Source: Eubacteriales bacterium
GTDB lineage: Bacteria > Bacillota > Clostridia > Saccharofermentanales > UBA5734
Assembly: GCA_028695145.1 (NCBI GenBank)
Contig: JAQVJP010000004.1
Span: 1-51,998 of the forward strand
Length of the DNA stretch: 51,998 nucleotides
Direction: 5' to 3'
A program made the position numbers and the translations under genes. Below are positions 40,354-50,202 of this stretch, piece by piece. Under the pieces are notes generated by a model. The model made no database searches. It worked only from the letters and a program-made list of their open reading frames with translations, and had not been told where the DNA came from. The first letter of the stretch is position 1; every line of letters starts with the position of its first letter.

Positions 40354-41424
40354 ATGTATCCTGAGATTCCAGTCACCAAAACAGCAAACCCCAAGGCCAA
40401 ACCTGTTTCTGAAAATTCACTTGGTTTCGGACAGCTTTTTACAGATCATATGTTCATCATGGATTATATTGAGGGTCAAGGCTGGATTGAACCCAGGATC
40501 GTGCCATACGGCCCGATTGAAATGGAGCCTTCAGCAATGGTTCTTCATTATGGCCAGGCAATTTTCGAAGGACTCAAGGCTTACAGAGGTCCGGATGGAG
40601 ACATCATGCTATTCCGTCCGCGTTTGAATTTCGAACGAGTAAACAAATCCAACGAACGTATGGTAATTCCTCAGGTCGACCCTGATTTTTGTGTGTACGC
40701 CCTCAAGGAGCTGTTGCAGCTGGAGAAAGACTGGGTACCTTCAGCACCTGACACTTCATTGTACGTAAGGCCTTTTATCATTGCCATGGATCCTTTTCTT
40801 GGTGTAAGACCAGCACATCATTACAGATTTATGATTATCCTATCACCTTCAGGGGCATATTATCCACACGGCCTTAATCCAGTAGATATATTTGTCGAAG
40901 ACGAGTATGTCAGAGCAGTTCGCGGTGGTACGGGCTTCGCCAAGACACCCGGTAACTACGCCGCCAGTCTGATCGGCCAGGCAAAAGCTTATAAGCAGGG
41001 TTTTGTTCAAGTTCTCTGGCTGGATGGAGTTCATCGTAAATATATTGAAGAAGTCGGTGCCATGAACGTCTTTTTTGTCATAGATGGCAAACTCATTACT
41101 CCAGAGCTAAATGGCAGCATATTACCTGGTATTACCAGACGAACTGTTCTTGAACTGGCTCAGAAACTCGGATATGAAACACAAGAACGTCAGATCTCAA
41201 TTGATGAACTGGCAGAACTCTACAAGCAGGGACGCGTCAGTGAAGTCTTCGGCTCAGGAACCGCTGCAGTTATCTCACCAGTTGGCAAATTACGTTATGA
41301 AGATATGGAAATGGTATTTAATAACGGTGAGATTGGTGAAATCAGTCAGAAAATGTATGATATTATTACCGGTGTTCAATTCGGCAAAATGCCTGATGAT
41401 TATAATTGGATGCTCAAAATCTGA
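40354..41424 (+). CDS. ilvE: Branched-chain amino acid aminotransferase
   Basis: GPIEMEPSAMVLHYGQAIFEGLKAYRGPDGDIMLFRP...GTGFAKTPGNYAASLIGQAKAYKQGF...VEEVG-type lysine/cofactor region and GSGTAAVISPVG. Start refined after GGAGG. Confidence 0.95.
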   Translation: MYPEIPVTKTANPKAKPVSENSLGFGQLFTDHMFIMDYIEGQGWIEPRIVPYGPIEMEPSAMVLHYGQAIFEGLKAYRGPDGDIMLFRPRLNFERVNKSNERMVIPQVDPDFCVYALKELLQLEKDWVPSAPDTSLYVRPFIIAMDPFLGVRPAHHYRFMIILSPSGAYYPHGLNPVDIFVEDEYVRAVRGGTGFAKTPGNYAASLIGQAKAYKQGFVQVLWLDGVHRKYIEEVGAMNVFFVIDGKLITPELNGSILPGITRRTVLELAQKLGYETQERQISIDELAELYKQGRVSEVFGSGTAAVISPVGKLRYEDMEMVFNNGEIGEISQKMYDIITGVQFGKMPDDYNWMLKI

Positions 41425-41474
41425 TCAGAGTCATTTGCCTGAATCAGCTTAACAGTGACATTTAGAAGTTTAAG

Positions 41475-41505
41475 AAAAGAGCACTCTCACAAGGAGTGCT
41501 CTTTT
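41475..41505. terminator. Terminator shared by convergent ilvE and the coiled-coil gene
   Basis: AAAAGAGCACTC-TCACAAG-GAGTGCTCTTTT. Confidence 0.85.
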
Positions 41506-41552
41506 CAAATCCTATGTACCATTTGCAGAAAATTGATCTATAGAAGTAGATT

Positions 41553-42026
41553 TTATTTAAGCGACTTCTTGTTTTTTTGCAAGGTAACAAGCATTTCTGT
41601 AAGATCCTCTTCAACAGCACCAAGGAGGTTGCGGGCATACTCCATTGCTCCACCTCTAATCTGTCTGCTGTTAATATCAGCATCTTCAATAATCTGCGCG
41701 GCTTGCTGTCTGGCTTGCTGTGTAATCTCATGCTCATCTACCATTCTGGCCATTCTCGACTCGGTCTCGCGCATAATATTCTCAGCTTCCTTACGAGCCT
41801 CAGCGATCAGCTGTTTATTCTGCTGAAGCAGCCATCTGGCCTGCTTCAGCTCTCCGGGAAGATTCTCACGAATCATACTAAGCAACAGAAGCATCTCCTC
41901 GCGATCGACCATGCAGTTATCTGAGAAGGGCACGTTTCTGGCAGAGCTTACCGCTTCTTCCATACGAATCAACAGAGCTTCTACATCGTGCTCCTGATTT
42001 CTGCCACTGGTTTTACCCTCATACAT
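41553..42026 (-). CDS. Coiled-coil, DivIVA/ATPase-like protein (coaD-adjacent)
   Basis: Helical, charged repeat content (ELKQARWLLQQNKQLIAEARKEAENIMRETESRMARMVDEHEITQQARQQAAQIIEDAD). Confidence 0.55.
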   Translation of the reverse strand: MYEGKTSGRNQEHDVEALLIRMEEAVSSARNVPFSDNCMVDREEMLLLLSMIRENLPGELKQARWLLQQNKQLIAEARKEAENIMRETESRMARMVDEHEITQQARQQAAQIIEDADINSRQIRGGAMEYARNLLGAVEEDLTEMLVTLQKNKKSLK

Positions 42027-42050
42027 ATAATCAAATCCTCCTGGACTCAG

Positions 42051-42542
42051 TTAATTATCTTTCTTCACAAGTAATCTCTGTATTATGCGATCTTTTACCA
42101 TCGGCGGAACCATTCCTGAAATATCTCCACCGTATGAAGCTACCTCTTTTACAATTGTCGAACTGGTAAAAGCCAGATCAATCCTGCAAGGCAGCAAAAA
42201 GGTTTCATATTGCGGAAGGAGCAATTTATTCGCTGCGGCTATCTCTGCCTCGAAACGAAAATCCGACTCACTTCTGAGACCTCGAACTACAGCACTGGCT
42301 CCAAGTTCACGATATAAATCAACCAAAAGGCCATCGTACGAAACAACTTCAAGCGATGGCAGATCTATAAGCGCGTCTTCAGCCATCTGCTTGCGTTCAG
42401 CTGTGTTAAAAACAGGACGCTTATTATTGTTGGACAAAACCGCGACAATCAGCTTGTCACATAACCCGGCTGCCCTGCGCGCTATGTCCACATGACCGTT
42501 GGTAAAAGGATCAAATGTACCAGGATATATAAAAATGCGCAA
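42051..42542 (-). CDS. coaD: Pantetheine-phosphate adenylyltransferase
   Basis: IFIYPGTFDPFTNGHVDIARRAAGLCDKLIVAVL...VRGLRSESDFRFEAEIAAANKLL...STIVKEVASYGGDISGMVP. TTG start after GGAGGTATGTT. Confidence 0.95.
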   Translation of the reverse strand: MRIFIYPGTFDPFTNGHVDIARRAAGLCDKLIVAVLSNNNKRPVFNTAERKQMAEDALIDLPSLEVVSYDGLLVDLYRELGASAVVRGLRSESDFRFEAEIAAANKLLLPQYETFLLPCRIDLAFTSSTIVKEVASYGGDISGMVPPMVKDRIIQRLLVKKDN

Positions 42543-42575
42543 AACATACCTCCTGCTGCTCAAATCATCGTCAGA

Positions 42576-43136
42576 TCATACGTAATCTAATTGATAAAAT
42601 GATAGCATTGCAGAACCATACTGGCAACGTCTGAAGCATTTCAGTTTTGTAACATAATCCGGGAATTGTTGTTTGCTGTCATGCTCAATAATTAATAATC
42701 CATCACTCGTGAGTAGTTCACTCAGCAATTGTGACAATTTGAGGAACTCAGATTCCGCCTGCTTCCAGGGTGGATCCATGTATATCAAATCAAATAATCT
42801 ATTCTCCTGTTTTAAACTCTTAAGAGCTTGCGACGCTGAACGCGTCAGCAGACTGACCCGGTCAGTCAATCGGGTTTTCTCGAGATTATGTCTGATGCAG
42901 GCAAGTGCCGGGCCGGCATTTTCGACCATCCAGGCATGAGCAGCCCCGCGGCTGACAGCTTCGAGAGCTACCTGACCGGAACCGGCAAATATATCGAGGA
43001 AGTTACTATCCATTACTCTACTCATTAAAATAGAAAATAGCGCTTCTTTGGTTTTATCAGCTGTAGGTCTGGTTTTTTGACCATTAGGCGAAGTCAAATG
43101 AATTCCTCCAGCTTCACCAGCAATTATTCTTGGCAT
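42576..43136 (-). CDS. rsmD: 16S rRNA (guanine(966)-N(2))-methyltransferase RsmD
   Basis: RIIAGEAGGIHLTSPNGQKTRPTADKTKEALFSIL...FLDIFAGSGQVALEAVSRGA...IYMDPPW. Confidence 0.94.
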   Translation of the reverse strand: MPRIIAGEAGGIHLTSPNGQKTRPTADKTKEALFSILMSRVMDSNFLDIFAGSGQVALEAVSRGAAHAWMVENAGPALACIRHNLEKTRLTDRVSLLTRSASQALKSLKQENRLFDLIYMDPPWKQAESEFLKLSQLLSELLTSDGLLIIEHDSKQQFPDYVTKLKCFRRCQYGSAMLSFYQLDYV

Positions 43137-43165
43137 TTAACACTCCATTCACGGAAATCGCGATT

Positions 43166-45271
43166 TTACAGCGCAAGCTCAGAAAAAGCTTCGCCGTAGC
43201 GGTCTCCAAGCACTTTCATTACATTTTTGTGTTCGGATTCTTGTAAATCCGGATCACGTTCAAAAAGCAGATCAAGACTTCTGCTGACTTCAGCGATTAT
43301 ATCACGATCCTGATAAAGATTGGCAAGTTTAAAAACTGGAAGCCCGTGTTGCCTCGTACCGAAAAAATCGCCTGGTCCGCGCAGCTGTAAATCTTTCTCA
43401 GCGATTTCAAAACCATCCTGACTGTGGCATAAGGTTTTAAGTCTTTCTCTGGCAATTTCATCGCTGCTGTCGCTTATAAGAACACAGATTGATCTATGTG
43501 ATCCACGACCGATTCTTCCGCGAAGCTGATGCAATTGTGCCAAACCAAACCTCTCAGCGTTCTCAATCACCATAACAGCGGCATTTGGCTGATCTACTCC
43601 AACTTCGATAACTGTTGTACTAACAAGTATATCGAGCTTACGATCATAAAATTCCTGCATGACCTGGTCTTTTGCCGCTGGTTTAAGCGATCCATGCATC
43701 AGGCCAACTTTGTATTCAGGAAACACATTCTGCGCCAAATTATTGTAAACACCAGTGGCTGAACTGAGTTCAGTAGCTTCTCCATCTTCAATCATAGGAC
43801 AAATCACATAGGCCTGTCTTCCTTGACTTATCATTTTGCGTATAAGCGCATAAACCCGCTCTTGATCAGCAGATGTCGCGGTATAGGTTTCAATTGGCTG
43901 CCTGCCGGCAGGCAGCTCATCAATGATGGAAATATCAAGATCGCCGTAAAGAATCAAACCAAGTGTTCTTGGAATCGGGGTCGCCGACATTACAAGGTTA
44001 TGCGGAACATATTGCTGATCTTCATCAGCCTTATTTAGTCTGGCACGCTGGCGCACACCAAAACGATGCTGTTCATCAGTTACAGTCAAGAGCAATTTAT
44101 CAAAAACCACCCGATCTTCAAGTAACGCATGTGTACCAACAATCAATTTATACCTTCCGTCAGCAATACCGCTCAATACTTGTCTGCGCTCAGCGGTTTT
44201 GGTCTGACCAGTCAGCAAGATAATATCCTGTCCACAGTTCCCAAGCAAACTCCGCAGTGAAGCATAATGCTGATTCGCCAAAACCGAGGTTGGAGCCATC
44301 ATCACAGCCTGCCCGCCGGCCAAGGCACACACATACATGGCGGCAGCAGCTACAACAGTTTTCCCACTACCCACGTCACCCTGAATCAAACGATTCATAG
44401 GTCGATTCAAACACATATCAGCCAAAACTTCTTGAATTGCTCTTCGCTGAGCACCGGTCAAACTAAACGGCAACGAGGCAATCATCGTTTCCAATTGAGA
44501 TTGATGTGCAGATTCAAGCTGCACACATCTGCTGACTCTGCTGAATAATCGCTGCTGCTTAAGCAATCGTAGTCCGGCCTGAACCAGAAATAGTTCTTCG
44601 AAGGCTAAACGCCTTCGGCTGATGTCAGCCTCTTCAGAATCATCAGGCTGATGAATCTTACTGATAGCATAATCCGCAGCACACAGCTTGTTATCTCTTC
44701 TGACCCAGAATGGCAATGGTTCTGGCATTCTATCCTTGAGCGACTGAATTACAGTACTGATCCATAGCCTCATCATAGTCTGGCTTATTCCCTCAGTAAG
44801 TGGGTAAAGAGGTTTCAGACTCGGCATAGTAATTGCTTCATCATACGGGTCAAAAGCGGGATTCTGAACAGAAAAAAATCTTCCGTCTCTTCTAATTTTT
44901 CCATGAAAAATGTATTCATTGCCCGGCTGCAGCTTATTTGTCAGCCAAGGTTGATTAAACCAGACAGCGGAGATAGCAGAATTACCCATGCGCAGCGAAG
45001 TTTTTTGCACTGACAGACGACCGCGCTGACTGCTTTGTATTTTACGCGACACAGAAGCGACAAAAGTCTGTTCAAGTCCATTCTTGAGGTCAGCTGGATC
45101 AGAAACAGGCGTCCAATCCTCATACCCACGAGGAAACCAGGTAAGAAGATCATACCAGGTTTCAATTCCAAGTTTCCTCAGAGCCGCTGCTCTCTTGGTC
45201 GAGATACCTTTTAGCGCAGAAACCGGTGTATAAAACAGACTTGATCCATACGATTTATCATCAGGCATCAC
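43166..45271 (-). CDS. recG: ATP-dependent DNA helicase RecG
   Basis: RLIQGDVGSGKTVVAAAAMYVCALAGGQAVMMAPTSVLANQHY...VTDEQHRFGVRQRARL...HQLRGRIGRGSHRSICVLI. Confidence 0.96.
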   Translation of the reverse strand: MMPDDKSYGSSLFYTPVSALKGISTKRAAALRKLGIETWYDLLTWFPRGYEDWTPVSDPADLKNGLEQTFVASVSRKIQSSQRGRLSVQKTSLRMGNSAISAVWFNQPWLTNKLQPGNEYIFHGKIRRDGRFFSVQNPAFDPYDEAITMPSLKPLYPLTEGISQTMMRLWISTVIQSLKDRMPEPLPFWVRRDNKLCAADYAISKIHQPDDSEEADISRRRLAFEELFLVQAGLRLLKQQRLFSRVSRCVQLESAHQSQLETMIASLPFSLTGAQRRAIQEVLADMCLNRPMNRLIQGDVGSGKTVVAAAAMYVCALAGGQAVMMAPTSVLANQHYASLRSLLGNCGQDIILLTGQTKTAERRQVLSGIADGRYKLIVGTHALLEDRVVFDKLLLTVTDEQHRFGVRQRARLNKADEDQQYVPHNLVMSATPIPRTLGLILYGDLDISIIDELPAGRQPIETYTATSADQERVYALIRKMISQGRQAYVICPMIEDGEATELSSATGVYNNLAQNVFPEYKVGLMHGSLKPAAKDQVMQEFYDRKLDILVSTTVIEVGVDQPNAAVMVIENAERFGLAQLHQLRGRIGRGSHRSICVLISDSSDEIARERLKTLCHSQDGFEIAEKDLQLRGPGDFFGTRQHGLPVFKLANLYQDRDIIAEVSRSLDLLFERDPDLQESEHKNVMKVLGDRYGEAFSELAL

Positions 45272-45923
45272 CGGCTCCTCGCAGATCTGTTTTTACTCCG
45301 AGAGCATACAAACACAATTTATTTACAGGGCATTCTTCACAAACTGGTTGTCTGGCCTTGCAGATCTCACGGCCATGGGCAACCATCAGATGTCCCCAAC
45401 TCGTCCATATTTCCTTCGGCAGAATGGCCATCAAATCACGCTCTATCCGTACAGGATCACTATGAGAAGTTAGGCCGAGCAATCTGGTTATTCGCGCGCA
45501 ATGTGTGTCAACCACAACAGCAGGAACACCGAAACTATCTCCCATAATTAAATTAGCGATTTTCCGGCCGATACCTGGAAGGCGAAGCAGAGCATCCATA
45601 TCAGATGGCACTTCTCCGGCATAACGTTCCAGCAGCATACTACTGCTGGCGATGATAGCTTTTGCCTTGTTTCTGAACAAACCACAAGAGCGAATATCTT
45701 CTTCCATGTCAGATTGAGAAGCACTGGCAAAAGCTTCAAGATCAGGATATTTTTCGAATAAATCCGCGGTTATTATATTGACTCTGGCATCCGTACATTG
45801 AGCTGCCAAAATAGCAGCTATCATAAGCTGCCAAGGATATTTAAAATTAAGTGTGCATTCGGCATCTGGATATTTCTTCTTAAGTATACGGGCTATTTCT
45901 GAAGCCCTGTTTTGATCGGTCAT
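45261..45923 (-). CDS. nth: Endonuclease III
   Basis: LMIAAILAAQCTDARVN...LLRLPGIGRKIANLIMGDSFGVPAVVVDTHCARI...C-terminal 4Fe-4S CKARQPVCEECPVNKLC. Confidence 0.95.
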   Translation of the reverse strand: MTDQNRASEIARILKKKYPDAECTLNFKYPWQLMIAAILAAQCTDARVNIITADLFEKYPDLEAFASASQSDMEEDIRSCGLFRNKAKAIIASSSMLLERYAGEVPSDMDALLRLPGIGRKIANLIMGDSFGVPAVVVDTHCARITRLLGLTSHSDPVRIERDLMAILPKEIWTSWGHLMVAHGREICKARQPVCEECPVNKLCLYALGVKTDLRGAGDA

Positions 45924-47209
45924 TAACGCTGATACTCCTGCAGGTAAACTTTGAGCTGGTGATAATTCCCATCACTCTTGCGATAGACTTCAATATCTAC
46001 CATAGCACCTATCGCCTGGCTCTGAAGAAACAACATTAAACTCTCATGTGTTTCGACATCATTGCCATTAATCCTGGTTATTATATCACCTTTTCTCAAA
46101 TCTGCGGTATAAGCTGGACTATCCTTGATTACACTACTGACATACAATCCATCAGGGAACCTGTACAATTTCTGCAATTCAAGGAAATTGCTCTCCTGCA
46201 AAACAGTCACACCGAGCCAGGCTCTGCCGGAAACATATCCTTGCGTAACCAGATTTTTAGCTATCTGCTGCACAACAGCTATCGGCATGGCATAACCCAT
46301 TGCGTCACTGATATCGCGACTAATATTGCAATTAGTCAAACCAATAACCTCGCCGTCAAGATTAAGCAGCGGACCGCCTGAACAATGCTGGCTTATATGA
46401 GCATCAGTCTGAATCATACTGACACCAGTACCATCCTCAAGCTTCATTTCGCGATTTATGGCAGTTATCAGACCGTTACTTAAACCGCCTTCCTGTGACA
46501 TCATATCCGGATAGCCAAGCGACAGAATCATTTGACCTACTTGCAGTTTTGTATCTTCAGCCATAACTGCAGGTATCAATTTCACTTGAGTAGAATCAAC
46601 ACTGAGAACTGATAATCCTGTCAACACATCATTGCCAATCAGCTCAGCGGTTAGTGCCTGATGATGGTTAAGCAGATAAACCTCAATTTCAGCCTCATTT
46701 TTCAACTCACCATTTCTATTAAGAGCGATATCAATCGTTCCAGTATTAATGACTATGATTCCATCCTCACTCATTATGAGACCAGAACCAAAATTGCTTC
46801 TTGCGTTCGTGGTAGTTGTAGCGGCAACCTCAACATTTACTCCAACTACAGAAGGCGAAACAGTTTCATAAATAGTTTCTATCTGTTCCTGAACCTGCCA
46901 CAACGAAAGCTGCCAAGCAGCCTGATGCTCAGGATTTGTCGGTTCTGTTGTTGTACTCACGGTGGGTTGGACTGTTGTAGGTCGTGTTGTAGACAGGGTC
47001 ACTCTTGTAGTCGGCTTACGCGTGGTAACAGCAGCAAGTGAACCAGTTGTAGATTCAGTAATATTATCCGCGGTTGTACCTGATTGCCAGATTAGACTCT
47101 GACGGAAATATCCGCGAATGAAAAAAACAGCGGTAAGCAGGCTGGCAGCGATTGCTGAAACAAGACACAACGCCACAAGTCCAAACAGCCATTTAGTTTT
47201 TCCTCTCAC
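45923..47209 (-). CDS. HtrA/DegP-like S1C-family membrane-anchored PDZ protein, probably catalytically inactive
   Basis: N-terminal TM, Thr-rich linker, trypsin-like fold landmarks (FGSGLIMSEDGIIVINTGTI, LTGLSVLSV, CSGGPLLNLDGEVIGL), PDZ (AWLGVTV...DGLYVSSVIKDSPAYTADLRKGDIITRINGNDV). GTG start. Confidence 0.85.
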   Translation of the reverse strand: MRGKTKWLFGLVALCLVSAIAASLLTAVFFIRGYFRQSLIWQSGTTADNITESTTGSLAAVTTRKPTTRVTLSTTRPTTVQPTVSTTTEPTNPEHQAAWQLSLWQVQEQIETIYETVSPSVVGVNVEVAATTTTNARSNFGSGLIMSEDGIIVINTGTIDIALNRNGELKNEAEIEVYLLNHHQALTAELIGNDVLTGLSVLSVDSTQVKLIPAVMAEDTKLQVGQMILSLGYPDMMSQEGGLSNGLITAINREMKLEDGTGVSMIQTDAHISQHCSGGPLLNLDGEVIGLTNCNISRDISDAMGYAMPIAVVQQIAKNLVTQGYVSGRAWLGVTVLQESNFLELQKLYRFPDGLYVSSVIKDSPAYTADLRKGDIITRINGNDVETHESLMLFLQSQAIGAMVDIEVYRKSDGNYHQLKVYLQEYQR

Positions 47210-47357
47210 AAATTGTCCTCCTACGCAAATTCTGTTCTAACAAACATGTTGAATCAGATCAGACGGATACAAACTTTATTGTAAGCAAAATAAATGAATG
47301 GTTTATGAACATTCTGCTTTTTTATAGTGAAAATAGACAAATTCGATTTAGCTGTCA

Positions 47358-48881
47358 TTAAGGAGTAGAAAGTGTAAAAGAGAATTTCGCACCGCCCAAT
47401 TCGCTGCGCGAAGCATGTATACGCTGACCATGTGCTGTCAGAATTGTCCGGCTGATATATAAGCCAAGACCTGATCCTTTGACATTTCTTGATTTATCAG
47501 CCTTATAAAATCTATCGAAAATGTACGGCATATCCTGTTCCGGAATACCAGCTCCGCTATCTTCAATAATAACTTCAATTTCTCGTGAACGCGAAGTGCG
47601 TCTTGTTGTTAGCGCAATAATACCATCATCCGGCGTAAATTTGATAGCGTTCGAGATAATATTGTATATTACCCTGCTGATAGCTTCTCTGTCACCGGTC
47701 ACCATCAGCCGTCCTTGCTGTTCTTCCAAAAAATCTGTCTGTACACCAAGATTTTTCTCTGTAAGCAAAGATTCCAACCCTATGACATCTTCTTTTATAA
47801 GTACGTTAATATCAAATACAGATTGATGCAAACCACTGCCACTCTCAAGGAGAGCAGCTTCAAATATCGTTTGAACAAGGCTCTGCAGCCTGAGAACTTC
47901 CTGCTTGACTATATCAAGATAATGTTGATAACGATCAGGAGGAACTGTACCATCTATCATGCCCTCAATAAAACCCTTGATAGACGTTATAGGCGTACGC
48001 AAGTCATGTGAAACACTGGACATGAAATCTTTACGATCCCGTTCCTGATTTTCCAGTTTTTCTATCATAGTGTTCATAGTATGAACAAGCACAGTCAAAT
48101 CATCTGTCACAACAGCCTCGTGCTCCGGATCATCTGTAGAACTATGTCCAGATATACCTGGCAATTCAACTCTTGCTGACAAATCACCACGATAGACACG
48201 ATCAGCAGTTTGTGTCAGCAGCCTGATTGGCCGTGTTATATTTCTTGACAAAATCAGCACAAACACAAGAGCAACCACAAAGGCAATAAAAAACGATACA
48301 AGAAGACTATTGGTCATCAGAAAACTATTGATTGTTCTGGCACTAACTACTCTATGCAGCTGAACCTCACCGGCAAAAGCTCCGGTAGGAGATGAGATTG
48401 GCCAGACCGCGCTTAGCCAGCGCGAACTACCATCAAGAAGGCCATTATAATTACCTGTCTGAGATACACCATTTCCAGCACTATTCAAAGTACCCAGATA
48501 CTTCTGATCAAGCTTATAGTAACCATTGTCGGCTCTTTCAAGTTGACGTGCTGCCTCTGTCGGCACACCGGTCTGCATTATAATCTCACCATATGAATTA
48601 ACAACCCATACTACTGAGCCGGTTGATCTGGCCGCGAAATTGACATAACTTCTGACAGAGCCATCATTGATCTCTCCGGTAACAGGATTATAAACATCCA
48701 CAACAACGTCAGCAACGGCTTGAGCGGAGCCAAGAAGCTGTTCAGCCTGCTGGCGCTGCGACGTTACACTGACTATACCATAATAAACAACACCCAGGAT
48801 AATAAATACAACCAATATCGATAGAGACAGGAGCATTATAGTCCTGGCATACAAAGAATGTACCAAACGGGTTTTCTTCAT
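47358..48881 (-). CDS. Sensor histidine kinase (TM sensor, HAMP, HisKA, HATPase)
   Basis: RNITRPIRLLTQTADRVYRGDLSARVELPG (HAMP), MSSVSHDLRTPITSIKGFIEGM (H-box), NIISNAIKFTP (N-box), GSGLGLYISR (G-box). Confidence 0.95.
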   Translation of the reverse strand: MKKTRLVHSLYARTIMLLSLSILVVFIILGVVYYGIVSVTSQRQQAEQLLGSAQAVADVVVDVYNPVTGEINDGSVRSYVNFAARSTGSVVWVVNSYGEIIMQTGVPTEAARQLERADNGYYKLDQKYLGTLNSAGNGVSQTGNYNGLLDGSSRWLSAVWPISSPTGAFAGEVQLHRVVSARTINSFLMTNSLLVSFFIAFVVALVFVLILSRNITRPIRLLTQTADRVYRGDLSARVELPGISGHSSTDDPEHEAVVTDDLTVLVHTMNTMIEKLENQERDRKDFMSSVSHDLRTPITSIKGFIEGMIDGTVPPDRYQHYLDIVKQEVLRLQSLVQTIFEAALLESGSGLHQSVFDINVLIKEDVIGLESLLTEKNLGVQTDFLEEQQGRLMVTGDREAISRVIYNIISNAIKFTPDDGIIALTTRRTSRSREIEVIIEDSGAGIPEQDMPYIFDRFYKADKSRNVKGSGLGLYISRTILTAHGQRIHASRSELGGAKFSFTLSTP

Positions 48882-48892
48882 ATGTATTAACC

Positions 48893-49615
48893 TCAGCCCG
48901 CGGTCTCAAACTTATAGCCCACACCCCAGACAGTTTTAATCTGCCAAGCAGGATGATCACCCGCATCGTCGAGTTTTTCGCGAATACGCTTAATATGAAC
49001 GTCGACAGTTCTTGATTCACCGTAAAAATCGAAGCCCCAGATATTCTCAAGCAGCTGTTCACGTGTAAATACTCTATTAGGATGACTTGCGAGAAAAAAC
49101 AACAGCTCCAGCTCTTTTGGCGGCATTTCTATTTCAAGCTGATTAACTCTGACCGAATATCTTGAACGATCGACTATCAGACCAGGATGCGAAACCGCAT
49201 CTTTCGATTCATCATTGGAATTGGTTTGCTTGACTTCCATTGATCCGTCAGTTCTTCTAAGAACAGCCTTCACTCGAGCTAATAGTTCTTTTGGCTCAAA
49301 TGGCTTCTGAACGTAATCATCAGCTCCAAGCTCCAAACCCACCACCTTATCAAGCGTATCACCTCTGGCAGTAAGCATAATTACCGGTACCTCAGACACT
49401 CTGCGTATCTCCCGCAAGACATCATAGCCATCCTTGCCTGGAAGCATCAGATCTAAAATAACAACATCAGGTCTGGATTGAACAAATGTATCAAACGCTC
49501 TGTCCCCATCAAGACAAGTTATAACAGCAAAACCGTCTTTGTCGAAATAAAGACGCAGCAGTTCACTTATATTCGGATCATCATCAACTATCATTGCTTT
49601 TTTAATTTTGGCCAC
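48893..49615 (-). CDS. OmpR/PhoB-family response regulator
   Basis: KAMIVDDDPNISELLRLYFDKDGF...DVVILDLMLPGKDGYDVL...MLTARGDTLDKVVGLELGADDYVQKPFEPKELLARV, winged-helix RVFTREQLLENIWGFDFYGESRTVDVHIKRIREKL. Confidence 0.96.
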   Translation of the reverse strand: MAKIKKAMIVDDDPNISELLRLYFDKDGFAVITCLDGDRAFDTFVQSRPDVVILDLMLPGKDGYDVLREIRRVSEVPVIMLTARGDTLDKVVGLELGADDYVQKPFEPKELLARVKAVLRRTDGSMEVKQTNSNDESKDAVSHPGLIVDRSRYSVRVNQLEIEMPPKELELLFFLASHPNRVFTREQLLENIWGFDFYGESRTVDVHIKRIREKLDDAGDHPAWQIKTVWGVGYKFETAG

Positions 49616-49678
49616 CCCCTGATGTAATCAGCAGAAGCCAGGCTCTGCCAAATTATTAATTTCATGAGCATTCAGGAT

Positions 49679-50140
49679 TTATTTCTTATTAAGTAAATCA
49701 TTCAATTCCTGCATAAACGAATTTACATCTTTGAATTGACGATATACCGAAGCAAACCTGACATATGCTATCTCATCAATATCCTTCAACAGTTCCATAA
49801 CCATCTCACCGATCTCGCCGGAAGAAATCTCACGACGCATCGAATTCTGAATCTGCAATTCTACCTTGTCAGCAAGTTTTTCTAGTTGTTCTGTTGAAAC
49901 AGGTCTTTTCTCACAGCTCTTCAACAAACCTGAAATCAGTTTGTCTCTATCGTAAGGTTGACGTGTTCCATCTTTCTTGATAATTATTAATGGCAGATTT
50001 TCGACCTTCTCATAAGTCGTAAATCTCTTACCACATGATATACATTCCCGGCGACGTCTGATCGCGGACCCCTCATCAGCCGGTCGTGAATCTATTACCT
50101 TATCTTCGTCATGACCGCAATATGGGCACTTCAATCTCAT
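49679..50140 (-). CDS. nrdR: Transcriptional repressor NrdR
   Basis: [47 protein letters not shown]: NrdR zinc ribbon and ATP-cone. Confidence 0.97.
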   Translation of the reverse strand: MRLKCPYCGHDEDKVIDSRPADEGSAIRRRRECISCGKRFTTYEKVENLPLIIIKKDGTRQPYDRDKLISGLLKSCEKRPVSTEQLEKLADKVELQIQNSMRREISSGEIGEMVMELLKDIDEIAYVRFASVYRQFKDVNSFMQELNDLLNKK

Positions 50141-50202
50141 TTCCTCCGTCTGAATCTTGCAAGAATTTCTACATCGGGCGTATATGATGCTGAATTATCT
50201 TA

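Noticed and set aside
3827-43886. 13-mer GATGTCGCGGTAT occurring near 3827 and near 43873
   Set aside because: A few repeated 13-mers are expected by chance in 52 kb; both copies are inside coding sequence with no flanking similarity.
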